A stretch of 47,314 nucleotides of DNA from Deltaproteobacteria bacterium (GTDB lineage: Bacteria > Desulfobacterota > DSM-4660 > Desulfatiglandales > Desulfatiglandaceae), in assembly GCA_018644785.1 (NCBI GenBank), contig JABGPV010000007.1:1-47314 (forward strand). The letters run 5' to 3'. Made by a program: the position numbers and the translations under genes. The notes beneath the pieces are model-generated. The model saw only the letters and a program-made list of their open reading frames with translations. It made no database searches and was not told the DNA's origin. The first letter of the stretch is position 1. Every line of letters starts with the position of its first letter. Positions 17,250-25,242 of the stretch are shown piece by piece.

Positions 17250-18206
17250 TCAGGCGCTGTGCAACCGCCACCTCAAGGTTTCACGGATACCCGCGTTCAA
17301 CTCAACTTTCGGTTTCCAGCACAAGGTGTCAGCCGCCTTTTGGACGATAAGGCAACTTTTTTCCAAATCCCCGGGCCGAGCCAGCTGTTTTTTCATTTCA
17401 AATATTTCTTCCGAAACAACCCTTCCAGTCTCTTTTATGGCATCAAGAATTTTTTCATAAAGATCGCCGGTTTTCGTCCCTTGCCCTGTACCGATGTTGA
17501 AAAAATCACCACTTCCCCGGTTCAACGCGGCAAGATTGGCGCTGACCACGTCGCTCACAAAGCAATAATCCCTCACCATTCCTTTTTCATCATCCGGAAA
17601 ATGATTCAGCATGGATCGGGTCCCCTCAATCAGGTTATTCATAAAAATTGCCACAACGCCCGCCTCGCCATGGGGGATCTGACGGGGGCCATAAACATTG
17701 GCGTACCGGAGGGTGGTATAATCCAGTCCATATTGGTGGCGGTAATATGCCAAATAGTGTTCCGAGCAGTACTTTGTGATAGCATAAGGGGAAAGCGGCT
17801 TTGGAATGTAGGATTCGGATGTGGGGTATTCGTCGGCCTCCCCGTATATGGCACCACCCGAAGAAATAAAGATAACCTTTTTGACACCCGATTTTACCGC
17901 CGCTTCCAGAAGATTCAAGAATCCCCTGATGTTCACATCTGCGTCAAACCCGGGGTCGGAAACCGAAGCCGGAACACTCATCTGCGCCGCATGATGGTTT
18001 AAAATATCGGGTTGCTCCTCTAATATGACCCGTGCGGCATCGGGTGAACGGATGTCCAGTTCATAGAATCGCGCTTGTGGGTTGACGTTTGCCCGCTTTC
18101 CGGTGTAAAGATTGTCCAGGATCAAAACCTCGTGCCCGGCTTCAATGTACCCGTCCACCACATTGGAACCGATAAATCCCGCACCGCCGGTAACCAGAAT
18201 TTTCAT
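17250..18206 (-). CDS. NAD-dependent epimerase/dehydratase, UDP-glucose 4-epimerase-like
   Basis: 318 residues, extended SDR family. TGGAGFIGSNVVDGY binds NAD; HHAAQMSVPASVSDP, FISSGGAIYGE and YAITKYCSEHY (Tyr-x3-Lys) form the active site; RYANVYGPRQ and DYCFVSDV follow. This subgroup contains UDP-glucose/UDP-N-acetylglucosamine 4-epimerases and relatives that make surface polysaccharide precursors. It is separate from the groES promoter by about 90 bases and reads toward it. The ATG at 18206 has AGGAGGATC upstream. The exact sugar is not deducible. Confidence 0.88.
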   Translation of the reverse strand: MKILVTGGAGFIGSNVVDGYIEAGHEVLILDNLYTGKRANVNPQARFYELDIRSPDAARVILEEQPDILNHHAAQMSVPASVSDPGFDADVNIRGFLNLLEAAVKSGVKKVIFISSGGAIYGEADEYPTSESYIPKPLSPYAITKYCSEHYLAYYRHQYGLDYTTLRYANVYGPRQIPHGEAGVVAIFMNNLIEGTRSMLNHFPDDEKGMVRDYCFVSDVVSANLAALNRGSGDFFNIGTGQGTKTGDLYEKILDAIKETGRVVSEEIFEMKKQLARPGDLEKSCLIVQKAADTLCWKPKVELNAGIRETLRWRLHSA

Positions 18207-18372
18207 TTTAGATCCTCCTGCTTCCCAAATGGGGTTGCATGTTCCGGCTAATTATTGATAAATCGCCTGAAAGATGACGGGCAGGTTAACAAGGCAAAAA
18301 GCGAGGGTCAAGCAATTATCAACAGCCCGGATACCGGGCCCATCGTCACATGGCGAGAAAAAGGCGAAAAAC

Positions 18373-20685
18373 ATGAGCCAGCATTACAATAATATTCTCA
18401 GTAAAATCGGCAACACCCCCCTCGTTACCGTTACCCGGCTCACATCCGGCACTGATGTGGAAATCCTGGCCAAACTGGAGGGTTTCAACCCCGGCGGGTC
18501 AGTCAAGGACCGGCCGGCCTTAAAAATGGTCGAAGAGGCAGAAAAATCGGGGGCGTTAAATGAAAGCAAGACCATTTTAGAGGCAACCAGCGGCAACACG
18601 GGGATCGGTCTCGCCCTGGTGGCCGCTGTCAAGGGCTACGACATTTTATTAACCATGTCTGAAGCCGTCAGTGAAGAACGGGTCAAAATCCTTGCGGCCC
18701 TGGGGGCGGAAATAGAGTTCACCCCGGCGCACCTGGGAACCGATGGCGCCATTGAACATGTCTACAACCTGGCCCGTGAAAATCCTGAAAAATTCTGGCT
18801 GGCCGATCAATTCAACAACGACGCCAACTGGAAGGCCCATTATGAGAGCACCGCCATGGAGATATGGGAACAGACGGATGGGCAGGTTAACGCAATTGTT
18901 GCCACCATGGGAACCACCGGCACCCTGATGGGCATTTCCAGGCGGTTCAAGGAATTGGATCCTTCTGTTCAGATTATCGGCGTGGAACCCTATCTGGGGC
19001 ACAAGATCCAGGGGCTCAAAAACATGAAGGAATCCTACCAGCCGGGGATATTTGAAAGAGAGAGAGCAGACCAGGTCATCAACATTGAGGACGAAGAAGC
19101 CTTTGAAGTCTCTCGAATGCTGGCCAGGAAAGAAGGGATTTTTGTCGGCATGAGTTCCGGCGCCGCCATGTCGGTAGCATTAAAGGTGGCTGGTAAGATG
19201 AAACGGGGCCGTATTGTGGTTATTCTGGCCGACGGCGGCGAGAGATATCTCAGCACGCCCCTATTCATGGCCAAAAAGAAGTCAGGGCTTCGCGTATACA
19301 ACACCATGACCCGCAGAAAAGAGGATTTTGTTCCCGTTAAAGAGAACCTTGTCACCCTTTATTCCTGCGGGCCCACCCTCTGCCAGGTCATTGATCTCGT
19401 GCAATGCCGACGTCTGCTTTTTTCCGATTTGATCAGCCGTTACATGACCTACAAAGGGTATGAAGTGACCCACATCATGAATGTGACGGACTTGGACGAC
19501 CGCACCATTGAAGGCGCTCAACGGGCCGGTGTTTCTCTGAAAGAGTTTACCGATATGTTTTACAATTCTTTCATGACAGACCTCGACAGCCTCAACATCA
19601 TCAGGGCCTCCCAGTACCCTCGGCCCAGCGAACATGTGGATGATATGATCGAACTGACCCAGACCCTTCTGGAAAAGGGGTACGCCTATGAGAAGCTGCG
19701 TTCCATATATTTTGATATCTCCAGGTTCAAGGATTATGGGAAACTCTCCAATGTTGATCTGGATAAAATCAAAATCGGTAAAACAGTTGATCTGGATCAA
19801 TATGAGAAAGAAAACCCCAAGGATTTTACCCTGCTCAAAAGATCTACCCTCAGCGAATTGAAAACCGGCCTTTTCTTTAAAACAAAATGGGGAAATATAC
19901 GCCCGGGATGGCATCTTGAGTGCGCTGCCATTGCGCTGAAAACCCTGGGACCCACCCATGACATCCACACCAGCGGCGTGGCCCTGGCATTTCCCCATCA
20001 CGAAAATGCCATCGCCATCAGCCAAGCCGCAACGGACAGGCCGCTTTCCAATTACTGGCTTCACAATGAACCGGTGATGTTCAATAGCGCCGGTGCATCC
20101 GATGATGCCAATCTGACCTTGAGAGATATCCTGGCAAAAGGATCCACGGGAAGGGAAATTCGATACTGGTTGCTCAGTCGTCATTATCGGAAACCGATCT
20201 TCTTTTCCCAAACCAAGCTTGCGGCCGTCAGGAACACCATCGCCCATCTTGACAAATTTGTTCAAAAAATATATTTCGCAAAATCGGCTCCTGTGAACCC
20301 TGATTTCGACCAGACCATTTATGCCCTTAAACAAGGCTTTGCGGCGGCCATGGACGATGATTTCAATGTGGCTGCAGGCCTGGCCGCCCTTTTTCGTTTT
20401 ACCCGCCAAATCAATCAACGGATGGACCCAAAGGGCCTTTCGGTTTCAGATCGGGAAATGATATTGGCGGCTCTCGGGCGAATTAATTCAGTCTTGGGAA
20501 TTATGAATCTTAAACCTCCCGACGCCGTCCCCGAAGTGGAAACACTCGTTGAGCAAAGGGAATTGGCAAGAAGCCGAAAAGATTGGTCCACAGCTGACGA
20601 ATTGAGAAAAGAAATCGAAAAGATGGGGATTGAGGTGATCGATACACCGGATGGGCCGAGATGGCGGAGAATTGAACCCCATTAA
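18373..20685 (+). CDS. Fusion: CysM-type PLP cysteine synthase + cysteinyl-tRNA synthetase-like domain lacking HIGH and KMSKS
   Basis: 770 residues in one uninterrupted frame. Residues 1-300 are a fold-type II PLP enzyme like cysteine synthase B: GGSVKDRP with Lys45 for PLP, TSGNTGIG (72-79), a GTTGTLMG phosphate loop (180-187) and SSGAAMS (261-267). Residues 306-770 align end to end with CysRS, including the zinc ligands Cys332 (SCGPT), Cys517 (GWHLEC), His543 or His542 and Glu544 (FPHHEN), and the C-terminal WRR. However, the HIGH position reads DLVQ (341-344), KMSKS reads SAGAS (about 572-576), and GSD in the binding loop is GVA. Normal aminoacylation is therefore unlikely. The zinc site could still bind cysteine made by the first domain. 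The ATG at 18373 is favoured; an in-frame ATG at 18274 adds 33 basic residues unlike either family. An FmdB-like gene follows. Confidence 0.9.
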   Translation: MSQHYNNILSKIGNTPLVTVTRLTSGTDVEILAKLEGFNPGGSVKDRPALKMVEEAEKSGALNESKTILEATSGNTGIGLALVAAVKGYDILLTMSEAVSEERVKILAALGAEIEFTPAHLGTDGAIEHVYNLARENPEKFWLADQFNNDANWKAHYESTAMEIWEQTDGQVNAIVATMGTTGTLMGISRRFKELDPSVQIIGVEPYLGHKIQGLKNMKESYQPGIFERERADQVINIEDEEAFEVSRMLARKEGIFVGMSSGAAMSVALKVAGKMKRGRIVVILADGGERYLSTPLFMAKKKSGLRVYNTMTRRKEDFVPVKENLVTLYSCGPTLCQVIDLVQCRRLLFSDLISRYMTYKGYEVTHIMNVTDLDDRTIEGAQRAGVSLKEFTDMFYNSFMTDLDSLNIIRASQYPRPSEHVDDMIELTQTLLEKGYAYEKLRSIYFDISRFKDYGKLSNVDLDKIKIGKTVDLDQYEKENPKDFTLLKRSTLSELKTGLFFKTKWGNIRPGWHLECAAIALKTLGPTHDIHTSGVALAFPHHENAIAISQAATDRPLSNYWLHNEPVMFNSAGASDDANLTLRDILAKGSTGREIRYWLLSRHYRKPIFFSQTKLAAVRNTIAHLDKFVQKIYFAKSAPVNPDFDQTIYALKQGFAAAMDDDFNVAAGLAALFRFTRQINQRMDPKGLSVSDREMILAALGRINSVLGIMNLKPPDAVPEVETLVEQRELARSRKDWSTADELRKEIEKMGIEVIDTPDGPRWRRIEPH

Positions 20686-20760
20686 CAAGACAATATGCCA
20701 TTTTCTCAAAAGCGTTAAATGCAGAATTGATCTTATATCGTTGAGGAACGCACAAAAACC

Positions 20761-21144
20761 ATGCCCATATATGAATACGAACCCGTAGATTTAAACAAAA
20801 GTTGCAACAAATGCAAGTATGGATTTGAATTCATTCAGCAAATTAACGATGAACCACTTACCCAGTGTCCCCGTTGCGGACATGTTGTCAGGAAAATCAT
20901 CTCCTGGTGCCGCGCGGCTGTCATGGAAATTTCGGAAGAACATGTCCGCATCGACCGGAAAATCGCTGCATATGAAAAAGAAGGCATGTGGAGCCATGCC
21001 GCCGAACTGGCGGATACCCATGCGGAAAAGATCAAAGACAATCAACTGAAAATGAGGGCCATCGACAATTACGAAAAAGCCGGGTACAACGCGGGCACCC
21101 TGGAAAAACACGCGAAAACAAACAATACTGACGTTGAAAATTAG
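20761..21144 (+). CDS. FmdB-like zinc-ribbon protein
   Basis: 127 residues. It starts MPIYEYEP, the typical opening of FmdB-family putative regulatory zinc ribbons, with cysteine pairs CNKC (residues 16-19) and CPRC (40-43). After the ribbon comes a charged alpha-helical region (about 65-120) that may mediate contacts. FmdB-type proteins are thought to act in regulation or as metal-binding adaptors, but no firm biochemical role is known. It lies 75 bases after the CysM-CysRS-like fusion on the same strand and is followed by a second small gene, so the three may form one transcript. Confidence 0.75.
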   Translation: MPIYEYEPVDLNKSCNKCKYGFEFIQQINDEPLTQCPRCGHVVRKIISWCRAAVMEISEEHVRIDRKIAAYEKEGMWSHAAELADTHAEKIKDNQLKMRAIDNYEKAGYNAGTLEKHAKTNNTDVEN

Positions 21145-21181
21145 GCCCAACTCAGACGATTGGGCGACAAGGAGTTTTCTC

Positions 21182-21388
21182 ATGAAAATTGAAGAACTGA
21201 TTGCCGGGAAAAACGATGGTCAGAATGTTCAGATTGAAGGCGTTTCCCTGCCGATCACCGCCTTGAAGCGGTTCATGGAGAACGGCTATACCCACCTGAA
21301 GCCTTACCGGACAGAAAAGACTTTCTCGCTCTGGGGGAAAACCTGCACAGGGTGCTTTACCGAAACAGAGATGGTTAACCGGGCGTAA
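21182..21388 (+). CDS. Small protein of unknown function
   Basis: 68 residues from the ATG at 21182, which has AAGGAG at seven-base spacing; an in-frame upstream start at 21134 lacks this. The sequence is mixed, with one CxxC pair near the C-terminus (KTCTGCF) that could bind metal only in a dimer. No membrane segment or signal. I do not recognise the family. It is 37 bases downstream of the FmdB-like gene and its end overlaps the convergent gene at 21375-23102 by 14 bases. Confidence 0.65.
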   Translation: MKIEELIAGKNDGQNVQIEGVSLPITALKRFMENGYTHLKPYRTEKTFSLWGKTCTGCFTETEMVNRA

Positions 21389-23102
21389 TCAGGATATATT
21401 GGCTGTATTTCGAATCGAACGCATCGGTTGCTACAAATTCAATTTCATCGCTGAAATCCTGCCAGGCTTGTGTCAAAGCGCCTTTCAGTTTTTTTGAAGT
21501 ATCGTCGGTCAAGTCCAGCCCCGGCGCTGCAAACGCCTTCAAAAACCGTTCTTCAAAACCGAACATCCGATAGGGAGGCGCGTTATCCCCTGCCCGGAGA
21601 AGTCTTAAAAAAGCTTTTGTCTGTTTAAGGGAAAGGGCTTTGAAGCCGGGCTTCAACGCCAGCAGTTGACGCGCCCACAAGGTAAACAGCAGCTGATAAA
21701 AGGTGAAATGAAAAGAACCGGGATCCGGCGAAGCCAGAGGATACTTCTCTGTCAATTGCGCCATGAGGCGATCCAGAATATCCAGGAAACCCAAGACATT
21801 GTCCGTGGATGACAATTCCGGTAAGGATTTAAAATTCCTGAAGCCGCTTTCTGATTCCTCCCCACAGTAAAACAGGGGCCGCCATTTCAAAAGGCCAGCG
21901 AGGGCGCCCCCCCATGCCTCTCCCCAAAAGGACGGCTCCAGACCTGCTTCATGGAACCAGCAGCCCTTCAGCCACCGCTCCGCCTTCCATTTCAGGTTCA
22001 AAGCCAATCCGAAACCCGCGCGAAACAAAGACACGAGGGTGTTCATCCTAAGCAGATTTTCAGCGGTATCCGTGTCCTCGCGGCACCGCTCTTTTAAAAT
22101 CAAATTCAGGTACCCGGCCGCCTGCAGCTGAATTTCCTGAAGATCATCCATATCCCAGTTCACGAGACCTTCGGCCGATAGGATCTGGTTGCAAAGGCCG
22201 GAAAATTCCAGACGGATGCGATCCAGAAGTTTTGCATCTGACAGGTTCGTGATGGTTTTTGTTAACAGGTTCTGCCCCTGGATGGTCTGAAGCGGCCACC
22301 GGGGAACATCCCCGGCATCTTCCAGGCCGGCGGTCGGCCGGGGTCTCGCATCTTGTTTTTTCATTTTCAAACGCTCCGGGTCCAGTGGGGCGTAAACCGC
22401 GATGGCTTCCTCTCTGGGAAGAAAGCCATGCTCCGCCAGTCGAACGTTTCTGATGCGGTACATGTCCTCTTCAAGTTCCGCCGGCAGTACGCCGGCCACC
22501 CCTGTCAGAAGCGCTTGGTATTTAAGGGTATCCTCGTGGGCCATGGTTCGCAGCAATGCTTCAATGGTTTCCCGCTGATCTTCCTGTATGGGCCGAATGT
22601 AGAAAAACCCGTCAATGGTGAAAAATTCAGGCCCGGCCTCAAAAATTTCCTCGTCTTCATTCCTCACTTCCACCACAATGCTTCGATAGAGGTAATAATA
22701 AGCAAGCCCCTGCCCGTCGGAAATGAGCCATTGTGTAAATCGCTCGGAATCGGCTGTCAAAAGCCGCTGCATCCATTGGCCCGTACGATTCAGTTCCAGG
22801 CGATCCTTCTGCCAGGACTCCACGTCAAGAATATATTGCCATTGATCCGTTGATGCCAATTTCAGTAATTTCAGGGATCCATCAGCCCCCACTTTTTTAA
22901 TCAACCAAAAAAAATCCTCACTGGACATGCTTTTGATTAAACGGGGGGGGTCAGGGTGGTTTGAAACCCTGTCCAAGGCCTTTCTACCTGAAAGGGTGTG
23001 CAAGCTGTCCAAAAAGGCGCCGTCAAGGGGCAAAAGTCCATGTCTTTTTCCATTATCCGGACCGTTTGATGGTACGCGTTTTTCCAATATCTCACTCCTC
23101 AA
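21375..23102 (-). CDS. DUF6178-like protein
   Basis: 575 residues, soluble, largely alpha-helical. The N-terminal stretch GRKALDRVSNHPDPPRLIKS, DFFWLIKKVG and ASTDQWQYILDVESWQKDRL matches my memory of the DUF6178 family, which is common in sulfate-reducing Desulfobacterota and of unknown function. A central segment has a proline- and lysine-rich linker near residues 245-265. No catalytic motif is evident. It is convergent with the small gene at 21182 and divergent from the hydrolase at 23298, so it is probably transcribed alone. The name comes from pattern memory and should be treated as tentative. Confidence 0.7.
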   Translation of the reverse strand: MRSEILEKRVPSNGPDNGKRHGLLPLDGAFLDSLHTLSGRKALDRVSNHPDPPRLIKSMSSEDFFWLIKKVGADGSLKLLKLASTDQWQYILDVESWQKDRLELNRTGQWMQRLLTADSERFTQWLISDGQGLAYYYLYRSIVVEVRNEDEEIFEAGPEFFTIDGFFYIRPIQEDQRETIEALLRTMAHEDTLKYQALLTGVAGVLPAELEEDMYRIRNVRLAEHGFLPREEAIAVYAPLDPERLKMKKQDARPRPTAGLEDAGDVPRWPLQTIQGQNLLTKTITNLSDAKLLDRIRLEFSGLCNQILSAEGLVNWDMDDLQEIQLQAAGYLNLILKERCREDTDTAENLLRMNTLVSLFRAGFGLALNLKWKAERWLKGCWFHEAGLEPSFWGEAWGGALAGLLKWRPLFYCGEESESGFRNFKSLPELSSTDNVLGFLDILDRLMAQLTEKYPLASPDPGSFHFTFYQLLFTLWARQLLALKPGFKALSLKQTKAFLRLLRAGDNAPPYRMFGFEERFLKAFAAPGLDLTDDTSKKLKGALTQAWQDFSDEIEFVATDAFDSKYSQYILITPG

Positions 23103-23227
23103 AAAAAATAGACCCTATCATATCACTGACAGTAGCCGTTCATGGTTACGCTTGACAAAAGGGTAATTGAGCGCAAAAATTGACGCAGACTATTCAATCT
23201 CCGAGATTTTATGCCATTTTGCTGAGA

Positions 23228-23241
23228 ATTGCCATGGCAAT
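23228..23241. promoter_or_regulatory. 14-bp perfect palindrome upstream of the hydrolase gene
   Basis: ATTGCCATGGCAAT, flanked by GAGA and CTC that extend the symmetry. It lies 57 bases before the ATG at 23298 in the divergent intergenic region 23103-23297. A candidate operator only. Confidence 0.35.
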
Positions 23242-23297
23242 CTCGCCTAATTTTGGGGTGTGGCTCGTGGGTTCAAACTTTTGAGGAGACATCTTCC

Positions 23298-24101
23298 ATG
23301 AAAAAAATTATTGAAACCGATTATTCCGGCCTGGATCGTCCGGAGATCCTCATGAATCTCTTTCACCCGAGACGAGAATGGAACCAGACTGTGGGTCAAA
23401 ATGGTGGAGAAGATATTCTCATTCCCGTGGAAGACGATATCGTGGTGGGGGCCAGGGCGTATCTCTGCGCAAAAAGCGGGCCCACGATCCTTTTTTTCCA
23501 CGGGAACGGCGAAATCGTATCGGATTACGATGAACTGGCGCCTTTCTACAACCATAATGGCATCAACTTTCTGCCCGTTGATTACCGGGGTTACGGTCAA
23601 TCGACAGGGCAACCCACCGTTACCGCCATGATGCGGGACTGTCACCGGATTTTTCATTTCGTGAAAGAAAAGCATGTCAGCGGCGGTTATACGGGTCCTT
23701 TGATCATCATGGGAAGGTCTTTGGGCAGTGCGTCAGCCCTCGAACTCGCCTTTCACCACAGCGATCAAATGGATGGTCTGATTATTGAAAGCGGGTTTGC
23801 CTTTTCACGTCCACTCCTATCCCTTCTGGGCGTCGATCTTGGGGCCATGGGGTTGGATAAGGAAATGGGTTTTAAAAACGTGTCAAAAATAAAGGCCTTT
23901 TTCAAACCCACCCTGGTCATTCACGCGGAGCATGACCACATCATCCCCTTTTCGGACGGGCAAACCCTGTTTGATGCCTGCCCCGCCCATGATAAAACCC
24001 TGCTTAAAATCCCCGGCGCCAACCATAATGACATCCTGGCCCGCGGGTTTTCAGAATATATGACGGCAGTCCGTAACCTCGCTAATAGACTAAACGGTTA
24101 G
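23298..24101 (+). CDS. Alpha/beta hydrolase, ABHD17/Bem46-like
   Basis: 267 residues from the ATG at 23298, with GAGGAG upstream; the in-frame TTG at 23229 is a less likely start. FFHGNGEI forms the oxyanion loop, GRSLGSASALEL holds the nucleophile Ser (GxSxG), HAEHDHIIPFSDG the acid, and GANHNDIL the catalytic His. The order and spacing match single-domain serine hydrolases such as ABHD17/Bem46, which act on esters or thioesters. The first 45 residues show no signal, so it is probably cytoplasmic. The substrate is unknown. A lipoprotein gene follows after 66 bases. Confidence 0.88.
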   Translation: MKKIIETDYSGLDRPEILMNLFHPRREWNQTVGQNGGEDILIPVEDDIVVGARAYLCAKSGPTILFFHGNGEIVSDYDELAPFYNHNGINFLPVDYRGYGQSTGQPTVTAMMRDCHRIFHFVKEKHVSGGYTGPLIIMGRSLGSASALELAFHHSDQMDGLIIESGFAFSRPLLSLLGVDLGAMGLDKEMGFKNVSKIKAFFKPTLVIHAEHDHIIPFSDGQTLFDACPAHDKTLLKIPGANHNDILARGFSEYMTAVRNLANRLNG

Positions 24102-24167
24102 GACAAATCATTGGAGAATCGGTCATCAAAGGGGAACAGAGAACTATTTCCTCTAATTCGTGAAGGC

Positions 24168-25169
24168 ATGCTGAATATTTCGAGACCTTTAAAAAACGCC
24201 ATTCTTCTGCTACTTGTCTTTTTTCTTTGGGCCTGTGCCCACCGGGCGATTGTTTCCCCTGGGGGTACAGAGGCAGTTTATACGGTTAAACACGACGGAA
24301 ATTCTCTGGTGAGCCGTTTTGCCCCCGCCCTGTTGGCTTACAAATATCAGGATCAGCAAAACAGAATTGGCACCCCCAGCGCGAGATACAACACAAATGG
24401 AGAAGAAGAAATTTACATGGATGTGGAAAAGCCCGCCATGTATTGGATGACCCGCAAATTCACCACATCAAAAGGAACCTATACCAACCTCATCTATCGC
24501 ATCCATTTTCCCGAAGTCCCTTTGAGCCTCATACCCTTTTATTTGACCGCCGGTAAAAACTTTGGACTCCTCTTTGTCGTCACCCTGGATGAAAAAAACC
24601 AACCCGTTCTTTTTACCACATCGGGGACCTGCGGCTGTTACGCCGTCACCATCCCTACCCAATACCTGGATAAAGGGGCTTATCCGAAGGATTGGAACCC
24701 GGGTAAACCGCTCCATGTCTATGGCGAAACCCTGCCGGGCTTACTAAATTTTGCTCCCTTTTCGCAGCCAAAACTGTTGGTACATTTGCGACCTGATGTC
24801 CACCGGGTCATGGATCTGGAGGTGGTGGATGCAACTCAGTTGGCCATGTCAGGCTTTCAAAAAAAAGTTGAGACACCCTTGCTGCCCATAGCAAGCCTGG
24901 AGAAAATCCCTGCGGGTATGGGATCAACCACCAGTCTCTACTACAACGCCTGGCCTTACAGGGGCCTGGTAAAAGGGGCTTTCAAATCCTGGGAAACCCT
25001 CACCATGAGCCTGATCAGTCTTGATTTTTTCGTGGGCACGGACAAGATTTACGGCGATGCCCGCGTTACCGGCACCCATTTCTACACAAGCTTGAAGCCC
25101 TGGAACCGGGAAGCCAGCGACATGTGGCACTTTGAAAGGTTCCTGGAGTTCAACGGTTGGAAGTTATAA
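24168..25169 (+). CDS. Lipoprotein of unknown function
   Basis: 333 residues from the ATG at 24168. The N-terminus is a classical lipoprotein signal: ISRPLKNA, a run of leucines and phenylalanines, and LWAC as lipobox. An upstream in-frame TTG at 24111 would add 19 residues in front of the signal and is unlikely. The mature part is beta-rich, with a CGC motif mid-protein (GTCGCYAVTIP) and no catalytic signature that I recognise. It is probably anchored to the outer membrane. Close spacing after the hydrolase gene suggests co-transcription. It ends 73 bases before the convergent sensor kinase gene. Confidence 0.8.
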   Translation: MLNISRPLKNAILLLLVFFLWACAHRAIVSPGGTEAVYTVKHDGNSLVSRFAPALLAYKYQDQQNRIGTPSARYNTNGEEEIYMDVEKPAMYWMTRKFTTSKGTYTNLIYRIHFPEVPLSLIPFYLTAGKNFGLLFVVTLDEKNQPVLFTTSGTCGCYAVTIPTQYLDKGAYPKDWNPGKPLHVYGETLPGLLNFAPFSQPKLLVHLRPDVHRVMDLEVVDATQLAMSGFQKKVETPLLPIASLEKIPAGMGSTTSLYYNAWPYRGLVKGAFKSWETLTMSLISLDFFVGTDKIYGDARVTGTHFYTSLKPWNREASDMWHFERFLEFNGWKL

Positions 25170-25242
25170 ACTCCTGACGGGTTTTGCCTGGGCGCCCTCC
25201 CCTTTTGCCTTTCAAACATGCCTTACGCTCCTGGGACCTCGG

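Noticed and set aside
19282..20418. A 378-codon minus-strand frame opposite the CysRS-like domain
   Set aside because: The plus strand aligns continuously with CysRS, and the antisense product matches no family I know and lacks a ribosome site.
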